Shown: piece after piece, positions 34,800-46,765 of the stretch
Layout: each line of letters begins with the position of its first letter
How positions within the stretch are numbered: the first letter of the stretch is position 1
Source: Pleurotus djamor
Taxonomy: Eukaryota > Basidiomycota > Agaricomycetes > Agaricales > Pleurotaceae
Assembly: GCA_029747585.1 (NCBI GenBank)
Contig: JAPEVF010000014.1
Location: forward strand, 124,001-188,000
Reading direction: 5' to 3'
Length of the DNA: 64,000 nucleotides
The notes under the pieces: model-generated
Seen by the model: the letters and a program-made list of their open reading frames with translations, nothing else
Told to the model about the DNA's origin: nothing
Databases searched by the model: none
Program-made: the position numbers and the translations under genes

Positions 34800-35096
34800 A
34801 ATGAATGACCCTAGTATCGCGCGTCAGATAATGATGAAAGCATACGAAGCAAGAATCTGACTGTGGCAAGAGTTTGGGTATGAAGACCGGGAGTAAGACA
34901 AGAGTCTGGGTAGAGCCTCGGAACTTGATTGTCACAGGCTCACAGTGTCGTGACCTGTTATGCGACGCGACAATGTAGTCACGCTTTCTGTCCTAGGCTT
35001 GAACTTGACAATTTTACACCGATTTAGTATCCGACTGGTCGGAGCATTACACTGGTGGCAGTGGTGTACTATTCATTGGCCAAACTCATAGCACGT
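34800..35096. other. Intergenic
   Basis: This is upstream sequence of the broken F-box gene and downstream sequence of SET gene B. I see no gene in it. Confidence 0.5.
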
Positions 35097-36866
35097 TCAC
35101 TTCTTTGGCTTTGCTTTCCCCTTCGTCTTGATAGCAGTACGGAGCGCGCCCGCCGCACCTCTTTCCCTCGCATTTCTGATCGCAGCAACATCCGCAACGA
35201 CACCCACATCCGCACTCTTCATCCCTCGAAGACTATCCAAGGTCCTCCTCCTCTGCAGCCACTTCTTACACTCCTCTTCTTGACCAAGCACCAAGTACGT
35301 GCACGCAATGCTATGCAGGATAATCGGGTACCGAACATGAGCTTGTTGCCCTTCAGCGTTGGCAAACGCGAGCAAATCTAAAGCCTCTCTCAAGATATGC
35401 TCGCCGGATTTTGTGGGTGAGGTGTTGTAGGCGAACTCCATGACGTCGCGAGCGTTGTCTTGGACAGCGTTCATCCGTGTTAGGAAGGAGTTGGGGCTCG
35501 AGCAGGCTTTGCAGGTGCAGTTGATACCATAGGTGAGGAGCGTTCGCTTTCGGTCGGCGTAGGATAGGGAGATATCCATGTAGGTCGTAGTTATCTCTTC
35601 TCCCTTTTTGATGGTTCTCAACGCGTAGCATTGACGCGAAAAGGTTTGGGGAGACCATGACATTGCCGCGTTGGGCGAGCAACTAAACCAAGACAACTTG
35701 TACGTTAGATATCACGCTGGGAGGTCGCGAAGAGGTAGTGTACGACGAACCTATGGTTGAGCCTTGAAAGGTTGTCGAAAACGCTACTGTATACAGCGCC
35801 ATTTTCTAGAGAAGGTCATCATTGGGATTTCGTACATTGAACGAGAAGGATGACACTGGATTGGGCTCACCTGGTGCGCCATTTGCAAAGGTAATCTGGA
35901 ACCCATTCGTCCTCATCCTCCCAAAAAGCGGCCCACTCGTCCCTTCATGTGCATGACAATCATGCAAGGCCATATACCTCCTCCTCGTCTTCTCATCCAT
36001 CCTCTCGAACGCTTGTTGCAGCACCTCCTCTTCAGTATCATAACTCGACTTCTGCACCATAATCCCAAGTGCCTTCGCGTTCTTCATCTCCATAGGCTTG
36101 TCACCAGGCTTCATTTGCGGAACAGTCCCGAAGAGAACGGCGCTTGAGATAAGGAGGGCACGTTCAGCGACGATCAGCTCTCCGAACTCGAAGTCGCGTG
36201 TGGCGATCATCCCAAGGCCTTTACCGGGGACTTCTTTGATAATGAATCCGCCGGGAAGTCGAGGGCGTGGGAGAGGTTGGGGGTATCCGGGTGCATTGAC
36301 GATAAGGCCTTTGTCGTGCATGGATAGTAGGACACATTCGGTCTGACCGTCGATGGAATCGATGCTAGGGCGACCGGTTTGGGGCTGTGTGGTGTAGATA
36401 CGAGACCGAGTGGTCAGACCACTGCCTGTACCCGGCAATGCCAGTCCGATTGGAGCCGTGCGTGGGTCGTTGGGTAGATGAGAGTAGGGACCTATAGAGG
36501 AGGAGGTCAACATGGATGAACGATGATGATGGAGTGAGTATACGAACCAAGAAATCCTTGCGACGGTTGTGTAGACTTGCTTGAAGTACTTTGCGCCACC
36601 GAAGGCGATGGTGTCAATGACGGAGGACCTCTACTGATGGGTTTTCCAGTAATTTCGGCGAGGTAATTTTCAACTAGTTGCTAAGGTCAGACGAATCGAA
36701 ACAAAGAGAGATAAAGACCCGTTACAAGCAATGACAAGCTCCTGAGAGTCAACCACATTTTCCCCTGGTAAGACCGTTATCTCTGAAAAGAAGAAAAGTC
36801 AAGCTAACCATTCACGAACAACCGTAAAATGTACTTACCACTCTGCAAGGACGTTTTCGTCGCCAT
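35097..36866 (-). CDS. SET-domain protein B, intact
   Basis: Six exons starting at ATG 36866 (first exon 28 nt) give about 490 residues. A variable N-terminus (VVDSQELVIA..ENYLAEITGK) leads to the family's own signature IYTTQPQTG...DGQTECVLLSMHDKG...PGYPQPLPRP. The SET domain follows: IIKEVPGKGLGMIATRDFEFGELIVAERALLI, ALHDCHAHEGTSGPLFGR, LSRLNHSCSPNAAMSW (Asn-His plus the zinc-site Cys, split by an intron), and KKGEEITTTY. The post-SET-like CTCKAC comes next, then a helical C-terminus (GQQAHVRYPIILHSIACTYL) and a Lys-rich tail. SET enzymes transfer methyl from S-adenosylmethionine to lysine. The closest general type is SMYD/Set5-like, but no MYND finger is present. Target unknown. Confidence 0.87.
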
Positions 36867-37382
36867 TAGTACGATCGGGTGGTCAGAAGAGCTGTCGATG
36901 AGGGCACGAGCTCGAGAACCCCATCACTGCGTCACGAGCCGCAAAGCCTTTTATCCACTTCGCATCGAGTCAAGTGACGTCTTGCAAAAATTCAACGTTG
37001 CATGGGGACACCCGAGAAGCTTCAGAGATTGGCTGGGGAAGCGCGAAGGTTGGGTGGCTTCAGACAAAGCTTAAATTTGAGGCGCGATGGCAAGATGCTG
37101 CTTTGTTCATGACGGATCGTAAGCCGAGATAGAATACACAAGATGTGAGGTGGAAGTCGACCTGGGATAGTAAGCAATGCTTCGAGAAACGAGGAAACAA
37201 CAGAGAAACGAAGAAGTGATTGGCATGAATGTTTGAACGAATATCTCAGGCGCTCAAGCTCAGCAACCCAAGGGCGTGGTGATAAGGCCCAAGGTAATAC
37301 AAAATGCATTTGTTGTTTTCTCGAGCATACTGTGCTGATGAAGATGCATCTGGGGAAAGGATTGTCCCCTCACGCCAGGGAA

Positions 37383-39252
37383 TCATGATGCTGGTTCGGG
37401 AGAGGGAGGACATTCACTGTCAGAGTCGTCGCCTTGCTCCTCCTCTTCCCCGTCATCCTCTTCCCTCTCCGGCAACTTCCTCCCCGACTTCTCCATAGCC
37501 TGCTTCAGTTTCTCCAAATCCCTGTCCATCTCCTCCTCCCACTCCAACCCATTATTCTCATCAATCCTCACCCTCATCGAGAACAACTGATTCGCAGCAC
37601 CCCACTCCCCAAGCACATAATACACACACGCGAGCCCATAAACCAACTTCTTATACGCAGGATGCGCATGCTGCCCTTCATTGACGAGCGTAATCATCAA
37701 CTGCTGCATGGGAATGAGGAGGAGGTTATCAGAAAAAGCGGGGTTGGACGCCCATTTGATGATAGCGGGGAAGTTGTCCTTGACGTTGTTGAGTTTGGTT
37801 AGGTAGGAATGAGGGTTGGTGCAGGCGGTGCAGGTGCAGGTGATGCGGTACCCCTGGAGGAGGGATTTGCGTTCGGCGTAGGGGGTGGTCATGCCAATGT
37901 ATGTCGTGGTGATTTCTTCGCCTTTGGCAATAGGTCTCGCTGCGTAGCATTGCCGTGAAAGCGATGCGTAGTGCCACGTAGAGTAGGTATTCGGGCTACA
38001 GCTGGAGGGGGAGCGTCAGCAACGGAGGTCGAGCATATCAGCGAGATGTTCTAGTTACCTGTGGTTGATTCGCGATAGGTAATTGAAAACGGCGGTGTAC
38101 CAGACTGTCCCTTCTGAAATGACGAAGAATTAGCAAGGCATGCGATCAAAGGTAAACTCAAACGCACTTGGGTACTCCGCGGAAGAGAAGATCCCATACC
38201 CATTCGTCCTCACCCGACCCAGCAACGGTCCACTTGTCCCTTCATCGGCATGACAGTCATGCAACGCCATGAACTGTCCCCTCGCACGCTCATTCATCCT
38301 AATCAACGCTTGCTGGATAGTCGACTCCTGCTCGTCGATGCTATCCTGAAACCCTTCCCTAAACTCCTCCGTCATCTCTCTAATATTCGTAGGAATCTTC
38401 TTTCCCTTCACCGCATCCTTGTCCATGTATCCTCGCACAAGTGATGTAGTGATGAGCAGCGGCCGTTCGCTGCAAATCAACTCCCCAAACTTGATATCCC
38501 TCGCCGCGACCATACCAAGCCCCATGCCAGGGACTTCTCGGATGACGAACGCGCCAGGGTTTCGAGGGCGGGGGATAGCTTGGGGGAATCCAGGCGTGTT
38601 GAGGATTTGAGCTTTGTCCCGCATGGAGAGGAGGATACATTCCGTTTGGCCGTCCAACATGTCGGTGAGGTAGCCAGATTGAGGTTGGGAAGTTATGATA
38701 CGGCCGCCTTTGGGGATGTTCTTATCGTTCGTAGGAGCTGTGGCGGGGTCGATGTCCAACAAGGCATAATGAGTGGTCGATTTGACTAGTTTTAGTTGGG
38801 TAAGTAGGTTGAAGCATGTAATTAGGAGGGTGGACGTACTTTTACCGGCAGCGAGTGCTGCCTGAGACTCCGCATTGAACTTGTCCGCCTGATCCTGCCA
38901 TCTGCGGTCGAAGGTGAGCGACCGAGGGCCAACTTGTCTCTGCTTCTCTTTCTTCTTCTCGGTAGGCGGGTATTGCATCATAGACGGATTCAAGTCCGTG
39001 ATAGACATCTCCGATAACCTGGCAAGAAAGTCGTCGACTATCTCAGTTGGTCAGTACGACATCTCAGACCACGACTTGCACTACTCACAGAGATTATGGA
39101 GCTCCTCCGACTCTAATCCATTCCTCGTTTTGTCAATCATCTCCTGCGTCATGATATCGCCCAGTTTCAGGCTCTCTAACGAGAAGTCAGCCCAGGATAA
39201 GAACTCCATGACAAGGATACATACCAACGGGTCGACTACTCGTGCTCGCCAT
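37383..39252 (-). CDS. SET-domain protein C, intact
   Basis: Six exons starting at ATG 39252 (first exon 28 nt, 39252-39225; second from 39175) give about 530 residues. The N-terminus is MASTSSRPVESLKLGDIM..., then FDDFLARLSEMSITDLNPS. The family signature is IITSQPQSG...DGQTECILLSMRDKA...PGFPQAIPRP. SET motifs: VPGMGLGMVAARDIKFGELICSERPLLI, ALHDCHADEGTSGPLLGR, LSRINHSCSPNTYSTW, AKGEEITTTYIG, then CTCTAC. The C-terminal helical part is followed by an unusual acidic tail (EREEDDGEEEEQGDDSDSE). The gene lies head to tail with gene B and divergently from gene D, with 1.95 kb between the C and D start codons. It is a presumed lysine methyltransferase without a MYND finger. Confidence 0.88.
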
Positions 39253-39709
39253 TGCATCTGACTCTGATGAGGGTCGCTTGCGGGGCATGGGTAATGGTTT
39301 CGTTCGTCCTCCCTAGCCCCCATGTGTATTTATATATCGAACAATGGGAATCTACAAAGAGCTTAATTCTGATAGAAGGTAGAAGAACGTGGCTTGACGG
39401 ACCGCTGTGAGGATATGAAGGATACCTTTGACCTTTGATGTGACTCGAATATCGAGACAAAGGAACGCGAAGATGTCATGGCCTCGTGGGTCCATCCAAG
39501 ATGAGACAAAGGGTTCGGAATGGAGAGTTTCGAAGAGAGTGCACTAGTCCTTGATGTCAGGGTTTGTGATTGTTGGATTGGCAGCGAGGTAAGTAAACGT
39601 TGAAAACGTTGAAACGTTGAAGACCGAAGAGTGAAGCGGGCAAGTTGAAGAAGCGGGATGGGGAAGAGCTCGAAATTCCGAATCGCGTATCACCTGACCA
39701 TTTCACAGG

Positions 39710-39751
39710 GGCTCGGTCAGTGCCCAGGGGGGCTCGGTCAGTGCCCAGGGG
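39710..39751. repeat. Two 21 bp direct repeats beside a GC palindrome
   Basis: The unit ggctcggtcagtgcccagggg occurs twice in perfect tandem and is followed by GGGCCCGGGGCCCC, a self-complementary GC stretch (to about 39766). It lies between the divergent SET genes C and D. It could be an element end or a regulatory site; no function is shown. A 68-codon plus-strand frame starting at 39784 follows but has no recognisable domain. Confidence 0.7.
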
Positions 39752-40259
39752 GGCCCGGGGCCCCGAGGTTCGTTCTGCCCACCATGAGTCTCTACTCCTA
39801 CCTTCCCCAGCGCGACGTGAAATCGCTCTCAGAGGGGTTCATTTCTATCCTCGCAGGCAACTCCTACTTTACGACTGGCCCAGCCCACCAGAAACTCCAA
39901 AAAATCGACATTGCAGTGGTCACCGGTATCATGGGGTATCCATGTGATACAGATGGCAGGTTTGCTGCTTTATTCGACGGATATATCTAAGATAGTCAGG
40001 ATCTCACCTTGAACACATCCAGGCTACGCGTCTCGACAACGATTTCGTGCGGTCGATTCCGTGTAGCTTGGGGAAGCTTGTAAGGACGCCTATTTCTCCG
40101 TTACTTAAATTCTGTTTTCTAACGGTTATAACGGTCGATAAATACCTGGCTAAACTCCCATATAGGATATCCTTCAAGTGCTTCTGGGATCCGACTCATG
40201 ACCGTGTTCGACCAAAACTTTCAAGTGCTTTTCGCCCTGCGCTGCCTATGCATTAGTCA

Positions 40260-41085
40260 CTTCGTATTTCCGTCCAAAGACTACAGATACCGTCACTCCC
40301 GGCCTCCCCATTGTTCTCAGCTTTGTGTCAGCTCAGAACCCCACTTTCGAGGGTTCTGACTCGTCCTTATCCGAACCATCTCATCTGATGTGACGATCCT
40401 AAAAGGTTCTCTGACTCCCTCTCCTCGTGTCTACGTCTACAGCTCTTGGTACCAGAATAGGACAACAATGGTGACTGCTTCTCTTGGATTGGGCTAGTCC
40501 TGCTTCGAGTTCAATCGTTGGGTTGACGGACCCCAAAGCTTGGGGCTCATTGAACGCTGGTCGATCGCTCTGCATGTGTCTCTTTCAAGGACAACCGAAA
40601 CCTTCCAATAGCGATGAGCTCGGCGACAATCCCAGGGATGACTTGGAGCTTCCGTTTACTCAACAAAGCAAATAAGTTGCCCGTCACGAGATGGTCCGAG
40701 TCAATCTAGGCATCTCTCCTCAGGCTGCCGTGGCTTCTCCTGGATTTGGCTGGTCCTGATTCGAGCTCAAACATCCAGCGGACGGAGGCTCCCTTAGCGT
40801 TGTCGCAACGCGCCGGCCTCGTTTCACGAAGCTTGTACATGACTCAGACTCGGTCTGTATTTTCGTCAATCCAATTACAGGCATGCTTTACCTCCCTACC
40901 ATTGTTCTCGGCTCCATATCGGTTGAGAACCCTAGTTTTAAGGGTTCTGAGTCTCTGATCAACCCGTGCTTATCACCATCTCATCGGATTCGGTAATACG
41001 AGGATCCCAAAGAAGTTCTCTGACTCCTTCTCCTCGTGTCTGCGTCTACGGCCCTTGATAGATAGGACAACAATGGTGACTTCTA
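40260..41085 (+). repeat. Diverged duplicated blocks upstream of SET gene D
   Basis: The block at about 40300-40475 recurs at about 40890-41085: both contain gagaacc..a.tt..agggttctga, ccatctcatc.gat, ttctctgactcc.tctcctcgtgt, and aggacaacaatggtgact. A second block at about 40475-40530 (cttggattgggctagtcctg) recurs at about 40735-40775. Copies differ by scattered substitutions and small indels. No coding frame runs through them. They fill the non-coding space before gene D. Confidence 0.7.
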
Positions 41086-41202
41086 TCATTTAAGCTCTCT
41101 CATGGAAGCCTTTTATCAGTATTCTGGACGCGAATCGACGCCCTCATTTCCCCCACTTCCCGTCTCTCCAGAGTCACTTTGAACACTCTCGTGCCGCTAA
41201 TC

Positions 41203-42742
41203 ATGTCGTCGTCTATGCCCCAGAAAATCACCATCAAGCAGGTGAAGATCGAGGATATGTTCCCCAAGGCCCTCCTCGAGGAATCGGCTCGCAAGATGGA
41301 AGAATCAGGCATCTTGAATGACTGTAAATCATGTACGTCTTGCTTCTCCTGCTCATTTCTCCCTACTTAGCTATGTTTTGCGTTCGCAGTCGACGAAATG
41401 ATGGCGAAAATCCTGAGCTTACCGTCCAAGGCGAACCCTTCGGGCGGTCGAGGCTCAGCACCGTTCTTGTTCTTCACCCCCGATGCGAACTTGGGCCAAC
41501 CCGGAGGCTTGTCCAATCTAAGTGGTCCCCTCCAATGCTTTGACCTCTCCTCTGCTGAGCAGGCTGCTCAAGCGGGGAAGGTACTCGCGTCTGCAAGAGC
41601 TGCTAAAGCCCGTACGTACTCTCCCAGTGTCTATGAATTTTTCACCGATGTATTGATCATTTTATCAGGTGAAGCTTCCGTACCTTTAGTCGACCCGTCG
41701 ACAGTCATCTCTCCCAACGATACCACCGTCAACGATTCCTGTATCCTCACCACACTCCCCGAGTCCACCGATCCGGCCATCCTCATCGGTGGCCAGACGC
41801 AGTGCATCCTTCTCTCCGCGCGTGACAAAGCGCACCTCGTTGGCGCCTTTGGTTATCCTCAAGCTATGCCCCAACCCAAGTTACCGCTCGAAGACATATT
41901 CGTCATCGAAGAGGTACCCGGTAAAGGTCTCGGTATGATTGCAGCTCGAGATATCAAGCAAGGAGAGTTGATCTGTAGCGAACGGGCGTTACTCATTGTC
42001 CCTGGTGCGCTGCTTGGAGATCGAACCGTGAACCAACCCAAGGCAATGAATATTTCGAAGCTCAAGGATAACGTGTCGTATTACCGGAAGAGCATCGACG
42101 CGCATGAAGCGAATATCGGAAAGGCGTTGGAGAGGATGAGTGAAGAGGACAAGGAAAAGTTTTTGGCGTTGTGGGATTGTCATAAGGAGGAAGGGACGAC
42201 GGGGCCGTTGTATGGGAGGGTGCGAACGAATGGATTTGGGGTCTTCGCGTCGAAGGAGTATCCGGGTACGTTCAATACGGTCTTTTTTGTTGAGGAGTCG
42301 TGACTCATTTGATGTCTGCTTTAGACGGGAAAATCTGGTATACCGGCGTGTATAACAATCTATCGCGGATGAACCACAGGTACCTCGTCTCTGTTGTTCC
42401 CCTTCCCCTACATTTCTCATCTTTCTCGTTTCCACCAGCTGCACCCCAAACACCCAAATGTCCGCCTCTCCTTCTTCCCTATCCTACCAATGCTACGCGT
42501 CCTCTGCCATTCGGAAGGGAGAAGAAATCACCACGTCGTACATTGGCGATCGGTTCGCTTCGAACCTCAATGCCGCAGAGGAGAAAGAAGAGAGGAAGAG
42601 GTTGCTGAAGGGGTATGGGATTGCGTGCGCTTGTGATGTGTGTGAGGGGAAACCTATCGTGCATAAGGTCAAGGTGGATGGGTTGGATGGGGAGGTGGAG
42701 GTTGAAGTAGAGATGGAGAAGTTTGGCTCGTTGTCGATGTGA
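41203..42742 (+). CDS. SET-domain protein D, short C-terminus
   Basis: Exons 41203-41332, 41390-41611, 41669-42265, 42325-42379 and 42439-42742 join to 1308 nt, 435 residues. The intron 41612-41668 is 57 nt with no in-frame stop, so its retention would simply add 19 residues. The family signature is DPAILIGGQTQCILLSARDKA...FGYPQAMPQP. SET motifs: EVPGKGLGMIAARDIKQGELICSERALLI, KEEGTTGPLYGRVRTNG, LSRMNHSCTPNTQM (Thr replaces the usual Ser), RKGEEITTSYIGD, then ACACDVC. Unlike B, C, E and F, the protein stops about 30 residues after the post-SET cysteines, in a Val/Glu-rich tail, and lacks the helical C-terminal domain. Methyltransferase function is likely but the substrate-binding part is reduced. 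Confidence 0.86.
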
Positions 42743-43489
42743 AGAATGATGATGAATGTGAACGAATTGGTCACGGGGGTGATACGTGCGCGCTTTCCTG
42801 ATACTTCAAAGAGCTTCGCTCTCGAACTGAAGAAAAAAATTCATTGTAATATTCGTTTGTTTTCTTTTTCTCAATCGTTATCATGACTAGCGATATCTAA
42901 TGTGGCTCTTAGCCCTTTTCGCTCACTCACTTGGCTGTAAGAGAGAGGACCTTATTTTTTACTACGTGCTCTGAGTGTTCGAGGCTCGAGAGGAGTGGGT
43001 CACTGGTCATGGTTAGGTGGAACTGGGCGACCTCAGGCCGACTCCTATCTCCTGTGTATATAGTGTGACGGCTGATTCGTCACGACCGTCACGATGTCGT
43101 CCCAAGCTCATCCCCAAGAGGACGTCTTGTCCTGCTCCCTTTGCCCTCCTTTGCCATTCAGCAAGCCTTAGGTGGCGATGTGGCCAATTCACGGCCAACG
43201 TATGATGCTCTTCTACATGATCTTGGGCTGATGATTATGAGCAGCAACAACCTCCAACGCGTTATTTGTTTTTGACCGTTCTCATCCGTCAACCTCAAGA
43301 GTCCCATTCACAAAATGTAAGGCAAAGGTCTGAAAGCTTTGTTCACGACTAATTCACTTTGATGCCAGGCGAACAAAGGTCGTCATGCCACATAAATTCA
43401 CGGTGGTCGTCGGCTTCATGTATGACCACTGACCAGAGCCACTGTGGTCATCGATGCGGCCACCTCGCCATGGCCACATACGGGCGCGA
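42743..43489. other. Intergenic between SET genes D and E
   Basis: No gene is recognised. The final part, with gcggccacctcgccatggccac and a TATA box, is the promoter region of gene E. Confidence 0.5.
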
Positions 43490-43497
43490 TATAAAAA
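43490..43497 (+). promoter_or_regulatory. TATA box of SET gene E
   Basis: TATAAAAA lies 76 bp upstream of the ATG at 43566, a normal core-promoter spacing. Confidence 0.5.
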
Positions 43498-43565
43498 CTC
43501 CAGGCGTATCCTCTGGTCAAGACTGATTCTTCTACCTTATCTCCTTCGCGCGCCACCGTGACTCA

Positions 43566-45321
43566 ATGTCGAACCCGAGTAGTAGCAAGAAAACTATCGG
43601 TACGTTGATCCCATCGTTTTATTTGTCACACTCTATTCAATGATGTTGGCGACTCCCCTTGCGCTCCTTAGAAGACTTGAAGGCCACAGACTTTATTTCA
43701 CTATCCCAGATTGAGAATGCTCGGAGCCGATACACGACTGAGGTCGCTCAAGGTCGTTGTGCGTATCTACCCTCGTTTTCTTTGAAATTGTCTCGTTCAT
43801 TTCAGACGATACAGTCGATGATTGGATTGATAGACTCTCCGAAATCCCTGTAAACTGTTTTCACACGGATCGACTCACGACGGGTCACGGAAAGGCGTGT
43901 CCACCCGATTACAATAAGCCAGCCAATACCGCAAATCCTGGTACGTGAGCCATGTCATTCGCGCACTGTTTTCCATCATTCCTCATCACTTAAACAGCCA
44001 AGCCTGAAGTCGTCTACTCCCCACCCAAGACCGACACATGCTCCGTCCTAACGGGTGGCTCTCTCATAACCACCCTCCCCAATTCCGGCACCATAACGGA
44101 GTTGTCCGACGGTCAATCGGAGTGTGTACTCCTCTCCCCGATGGACAAGCGACACTTCCTTGGTATACCTGGCTTCCCTCGGGCTCCCCCTACGTGGTGG
44201 GGTGCGTTTGTCATCCGACCTGTGCGGGGAAAGGGCCTTGGAATGATCGCCTCGCGGGATATACAGTTCGGGGAGATGGTCTTTTGTGAACGCCCGTTGT
44301 TGATGACTTGGATTCCTCCGGCTCGTCGAGGGAAGGTTGGGGACGATAATAGGATCAAGATTTCCGATGAAGCAAGGGAGAAAGGCGTGGAGAATGCGTT
44401 CTTGCATGGCTATTTGATTCAGCAGGCGCTGGATCGGATGAATGAGCGGAGTCGGGAGCAGTTTTTCGCGTTGGAGGATGAATATGTCGATGGGTGCGAG
44501 AAGGGTACGCCTAGGGGGATCGTGGCGTCCAATGGGTTGATCGTGTTCAATTCTAGAGAACATCCAAGTGCGTCTTTTGTGACCTTCCCACCAGTTTTGT
44601 GTGGGTTGTTAGCTGACCATATTACTTTATAGAAGTCCCGTATTCGGGTGTATTCAAGGACTTATCCCGAATCAACCATAGGTTAGACCTCTTACCCTGC
44701 TTTTGCCCTCCCTTCGCTACTGACCGCATGTATATTTTCCTCCGCTCTAGCTGTAGTCCCAATATCACCACGATGTGGAACCCGGCATCGTTTTCGATCC
44801 TATCCTACGCACTCCGACCTATCGCAAAAGGCGAAGAAATTACCCGGTCCTACTTCCCAGTAACCTTGCCTTACCCCTTACGCAAAGACGCTCTCACAGG
44901 CCGCAAGTTCAGCTGTGCCTGTAAAGCTTGCACCGATCCATTCTCCTTCGTCACAAAACTCAACAACGTCAAACCAGCATTCGCATCGATCCTCAAATGG
45001 GCTTCGACGCCCTCTCTTCGCGCTCGCGAAGACCTCCTCCTCGTCCCAGCGCTCGAGCTGCTCAAGCTGATCGAAGACGAAGGACAGCAAGAACACCCGG
45101 CTTATCGAGTCGTTTTGGAGAATTTGGCGTATATTCACCATGTCCTGGGGATGAAGGACAAGGTGCAGTTTTTCGCGACGAAGAAGTTGAAGCTCGATGA
45201 GATATCGGGTAGGAGAGCTAGTTCGCTTGACGAGCTCACTAAGGGGTTTGCGACTCTATCCCAGGCTATGGGCAAGGCGGGCGTGGAACGTCCGCTTGTG
45301 AAGAGCGTCGCGGCAGAGTGA
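43566..45321 (+). CDS. SET-domain protein E, intact
   Basis: Exons 43566-43599, 43672-43752, 43806-43940, 43998-44567, 44633-44681 and 44751-45321 join to 1440 nt, 479 residues. The N-terminus is short and Ser-rich, followed by VDDWIDRLSEIP, aligned with FLARLSEM of protein C. The family signature is altered: TTLPNSG..TELSDGQSECVLLSPMDKR...PGFPRAPP. SET motifs: VRGKGLGMIASRDIQFGEMVFCERPLLM, LSRINHSCSPNITTMW, AKGEEITRSYFPV, then CACKAC. The C-terminal helical region (GQQEHPAYRVVLENLAYIHHVLG) is complete. The usual HDCHA.EGTSGP motif is replaced by LEDEYVDGCEKGTP, so that loop has diverged. It lies in tandem with gene D, 823 bp apart. Confidence 0.88.
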
Positions 45322-45985
45322 CCCCCAGCTATCCGATAACATTGAATTCAAGATGATTGTTAGTTTTTCGGTGAGTTCTAGTTCGATTCACCGCTGAAGA
45401 CGGGCTCATGGGGTACCTGCCAGTCATGTTTGTATCCTACGCTACACAGCCAGTGCTTTGTAAAACTAGAATGCATTTTTCATCGTTCCTTCATGTTCCT
45501 TCCAGCTGTGTTTATGGCTAGCCGGCGCCTATGCGATCGATGCGTGCTGAACAGCTTTTTCTTGGCTTCCTGGTCGAGCAGGTACCCCCGCATACCATGA
45601 CAGAGCACGGCGCTTATGGATATGTCAATCTTATGACCCTACCCGTCCTTTCCGGTTCGGAATAACTCCTACAAACTGACCATGTTCTGCCAGAACAAAC
45701 TCGCGTCTACCCCACTACTGGGGCTCCGACTTGCACATCCGACTTGGTGAAACATTGCACAATTTTCGACCAATTCTCGATTGCTTTGTTGTTTCTGAAT
45801 TAACCCCACAGCCCTCATGGAGGTGTCGAGGCCCTACCATCAGGTTCTGACTCTGCACCGCATCGGATTAGGCACCTCGAAAATCAGGGAAGAAGACCCT
45901 GAAGAAACTGTCAATAAAATCTCTCAAGTTGATGAGTGTGCTGACCACCTCGGCTCCACCGCGTTTCTGACCACCCACCTCCACC
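45322..45985. other. Intergenic
   Basis: No gene is recognised between SET gene E and the small secreted protein; the last part serves as the latter's promoter. Confidence 0.5.
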
Positions 45986-46765
45986 ATGGCCCCCTTCGCC
46001 GTTGCTTTCAATCTTGCTGTGTGCTTGTTCTTCCTGGCTTCGGGTACGTATTGTTTGTTTGTCGTGTTGGAGCGTTATTCTGATACATGAGTGGTCCTGT
46101 AGCCTCGGCCTCGGCTGTGATTGCCAGGAGTGCGGACGAACTGGCAGGTCTCTTGAGGCGTCAGACATCGATCAGCTATGGTGATATTCCGGCTGGCGTA
46201 CGTTTCCTAAATGTTTTGTCCTTCGAACTTGAGACTGAAGTCGTCCTTCTTGTTCTTCAGTGCCAGAGTTCCTGCTCGAGCATGGTCTCCACGATCAATG
46301 TGAGTTGCATCTGTTTGTGTCCTGTCCCCCAGGGTGATGCTGATGATCTCGGCTCTCTTTCTAGTCCTGTTCATCTTTGTCCTGCTTCTGCACGTCATCG
46401 GTCGCGAGCTCGTTTGAATCGTGTGTTTACTGCTCGTATAACCTCATGCCGACGGCCTCGCAACGTTCCAATGGTCAGGCACTCTTAGACAGTGAGTACT
46501 TTTCTCCATCAACGCCGTGTCCGTTTCCTGAGTATCTATTTCTCGGTGGACAGCCTACAACAGTGCTTGCAGCGGAACAGGAATCTCCTCCGCTACATTC
46601 CGTGGATACTATCCTTCCACCTCCACTACACCTTCTGGATCACGTTCAACCTCCCCTTCGTCGAGTAATCCGTTCGACAATATGAATGGGGCTAGCTCAT
46701 CAGCGAACTATGGGATCATGGCCTTGCTTGGGATGGCTGGTGTGGCTGGCGTACTTCTCCTTTGA
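45986..46765 (+). CDS. Small secreted cysteine-rich protein, probably GPI-anchored
   Basis: Exons 45986-46043, 46103-46197, 46261-46299, 46365-46491 and 46554-46765 join to 531 nt, 176 residues. A signal peptide (FNLAVCLFFLASASASA) precedes a basic site LLRRQ that could be cut by a Kex2-like protease. The mature part has eight cysteines in the order CQSSC, SCSSLSCFC, SCVYC and NSAC. A Ser/Thr/Pro-rich linker and a hydrophobic tail (YGIMALLGMAGVAGVLLL) follow, as in GPI-anchored cell-wall proteins. The spacing recalls CFEM-like or other small fungal extracellular domains, but I cannot assign a family. Probable site: plasma membrane or wall; function unknown. Confidence 0.8.

Noticed and set aside
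37434..37802. 122-codon plus-strand frame within SET gene C
   Set aside because: Its Leu/Pro/His-rich content is the complement of the acidic and helical C-terminus of gene C; no independent evidence.
39784..39990. 68-codon plus-strand frame MSLYSYLPQRDVKSL... near the GC repeat
   Set aside because: It has no domain, no splice partner and no relative in the window; too little to call a gene.
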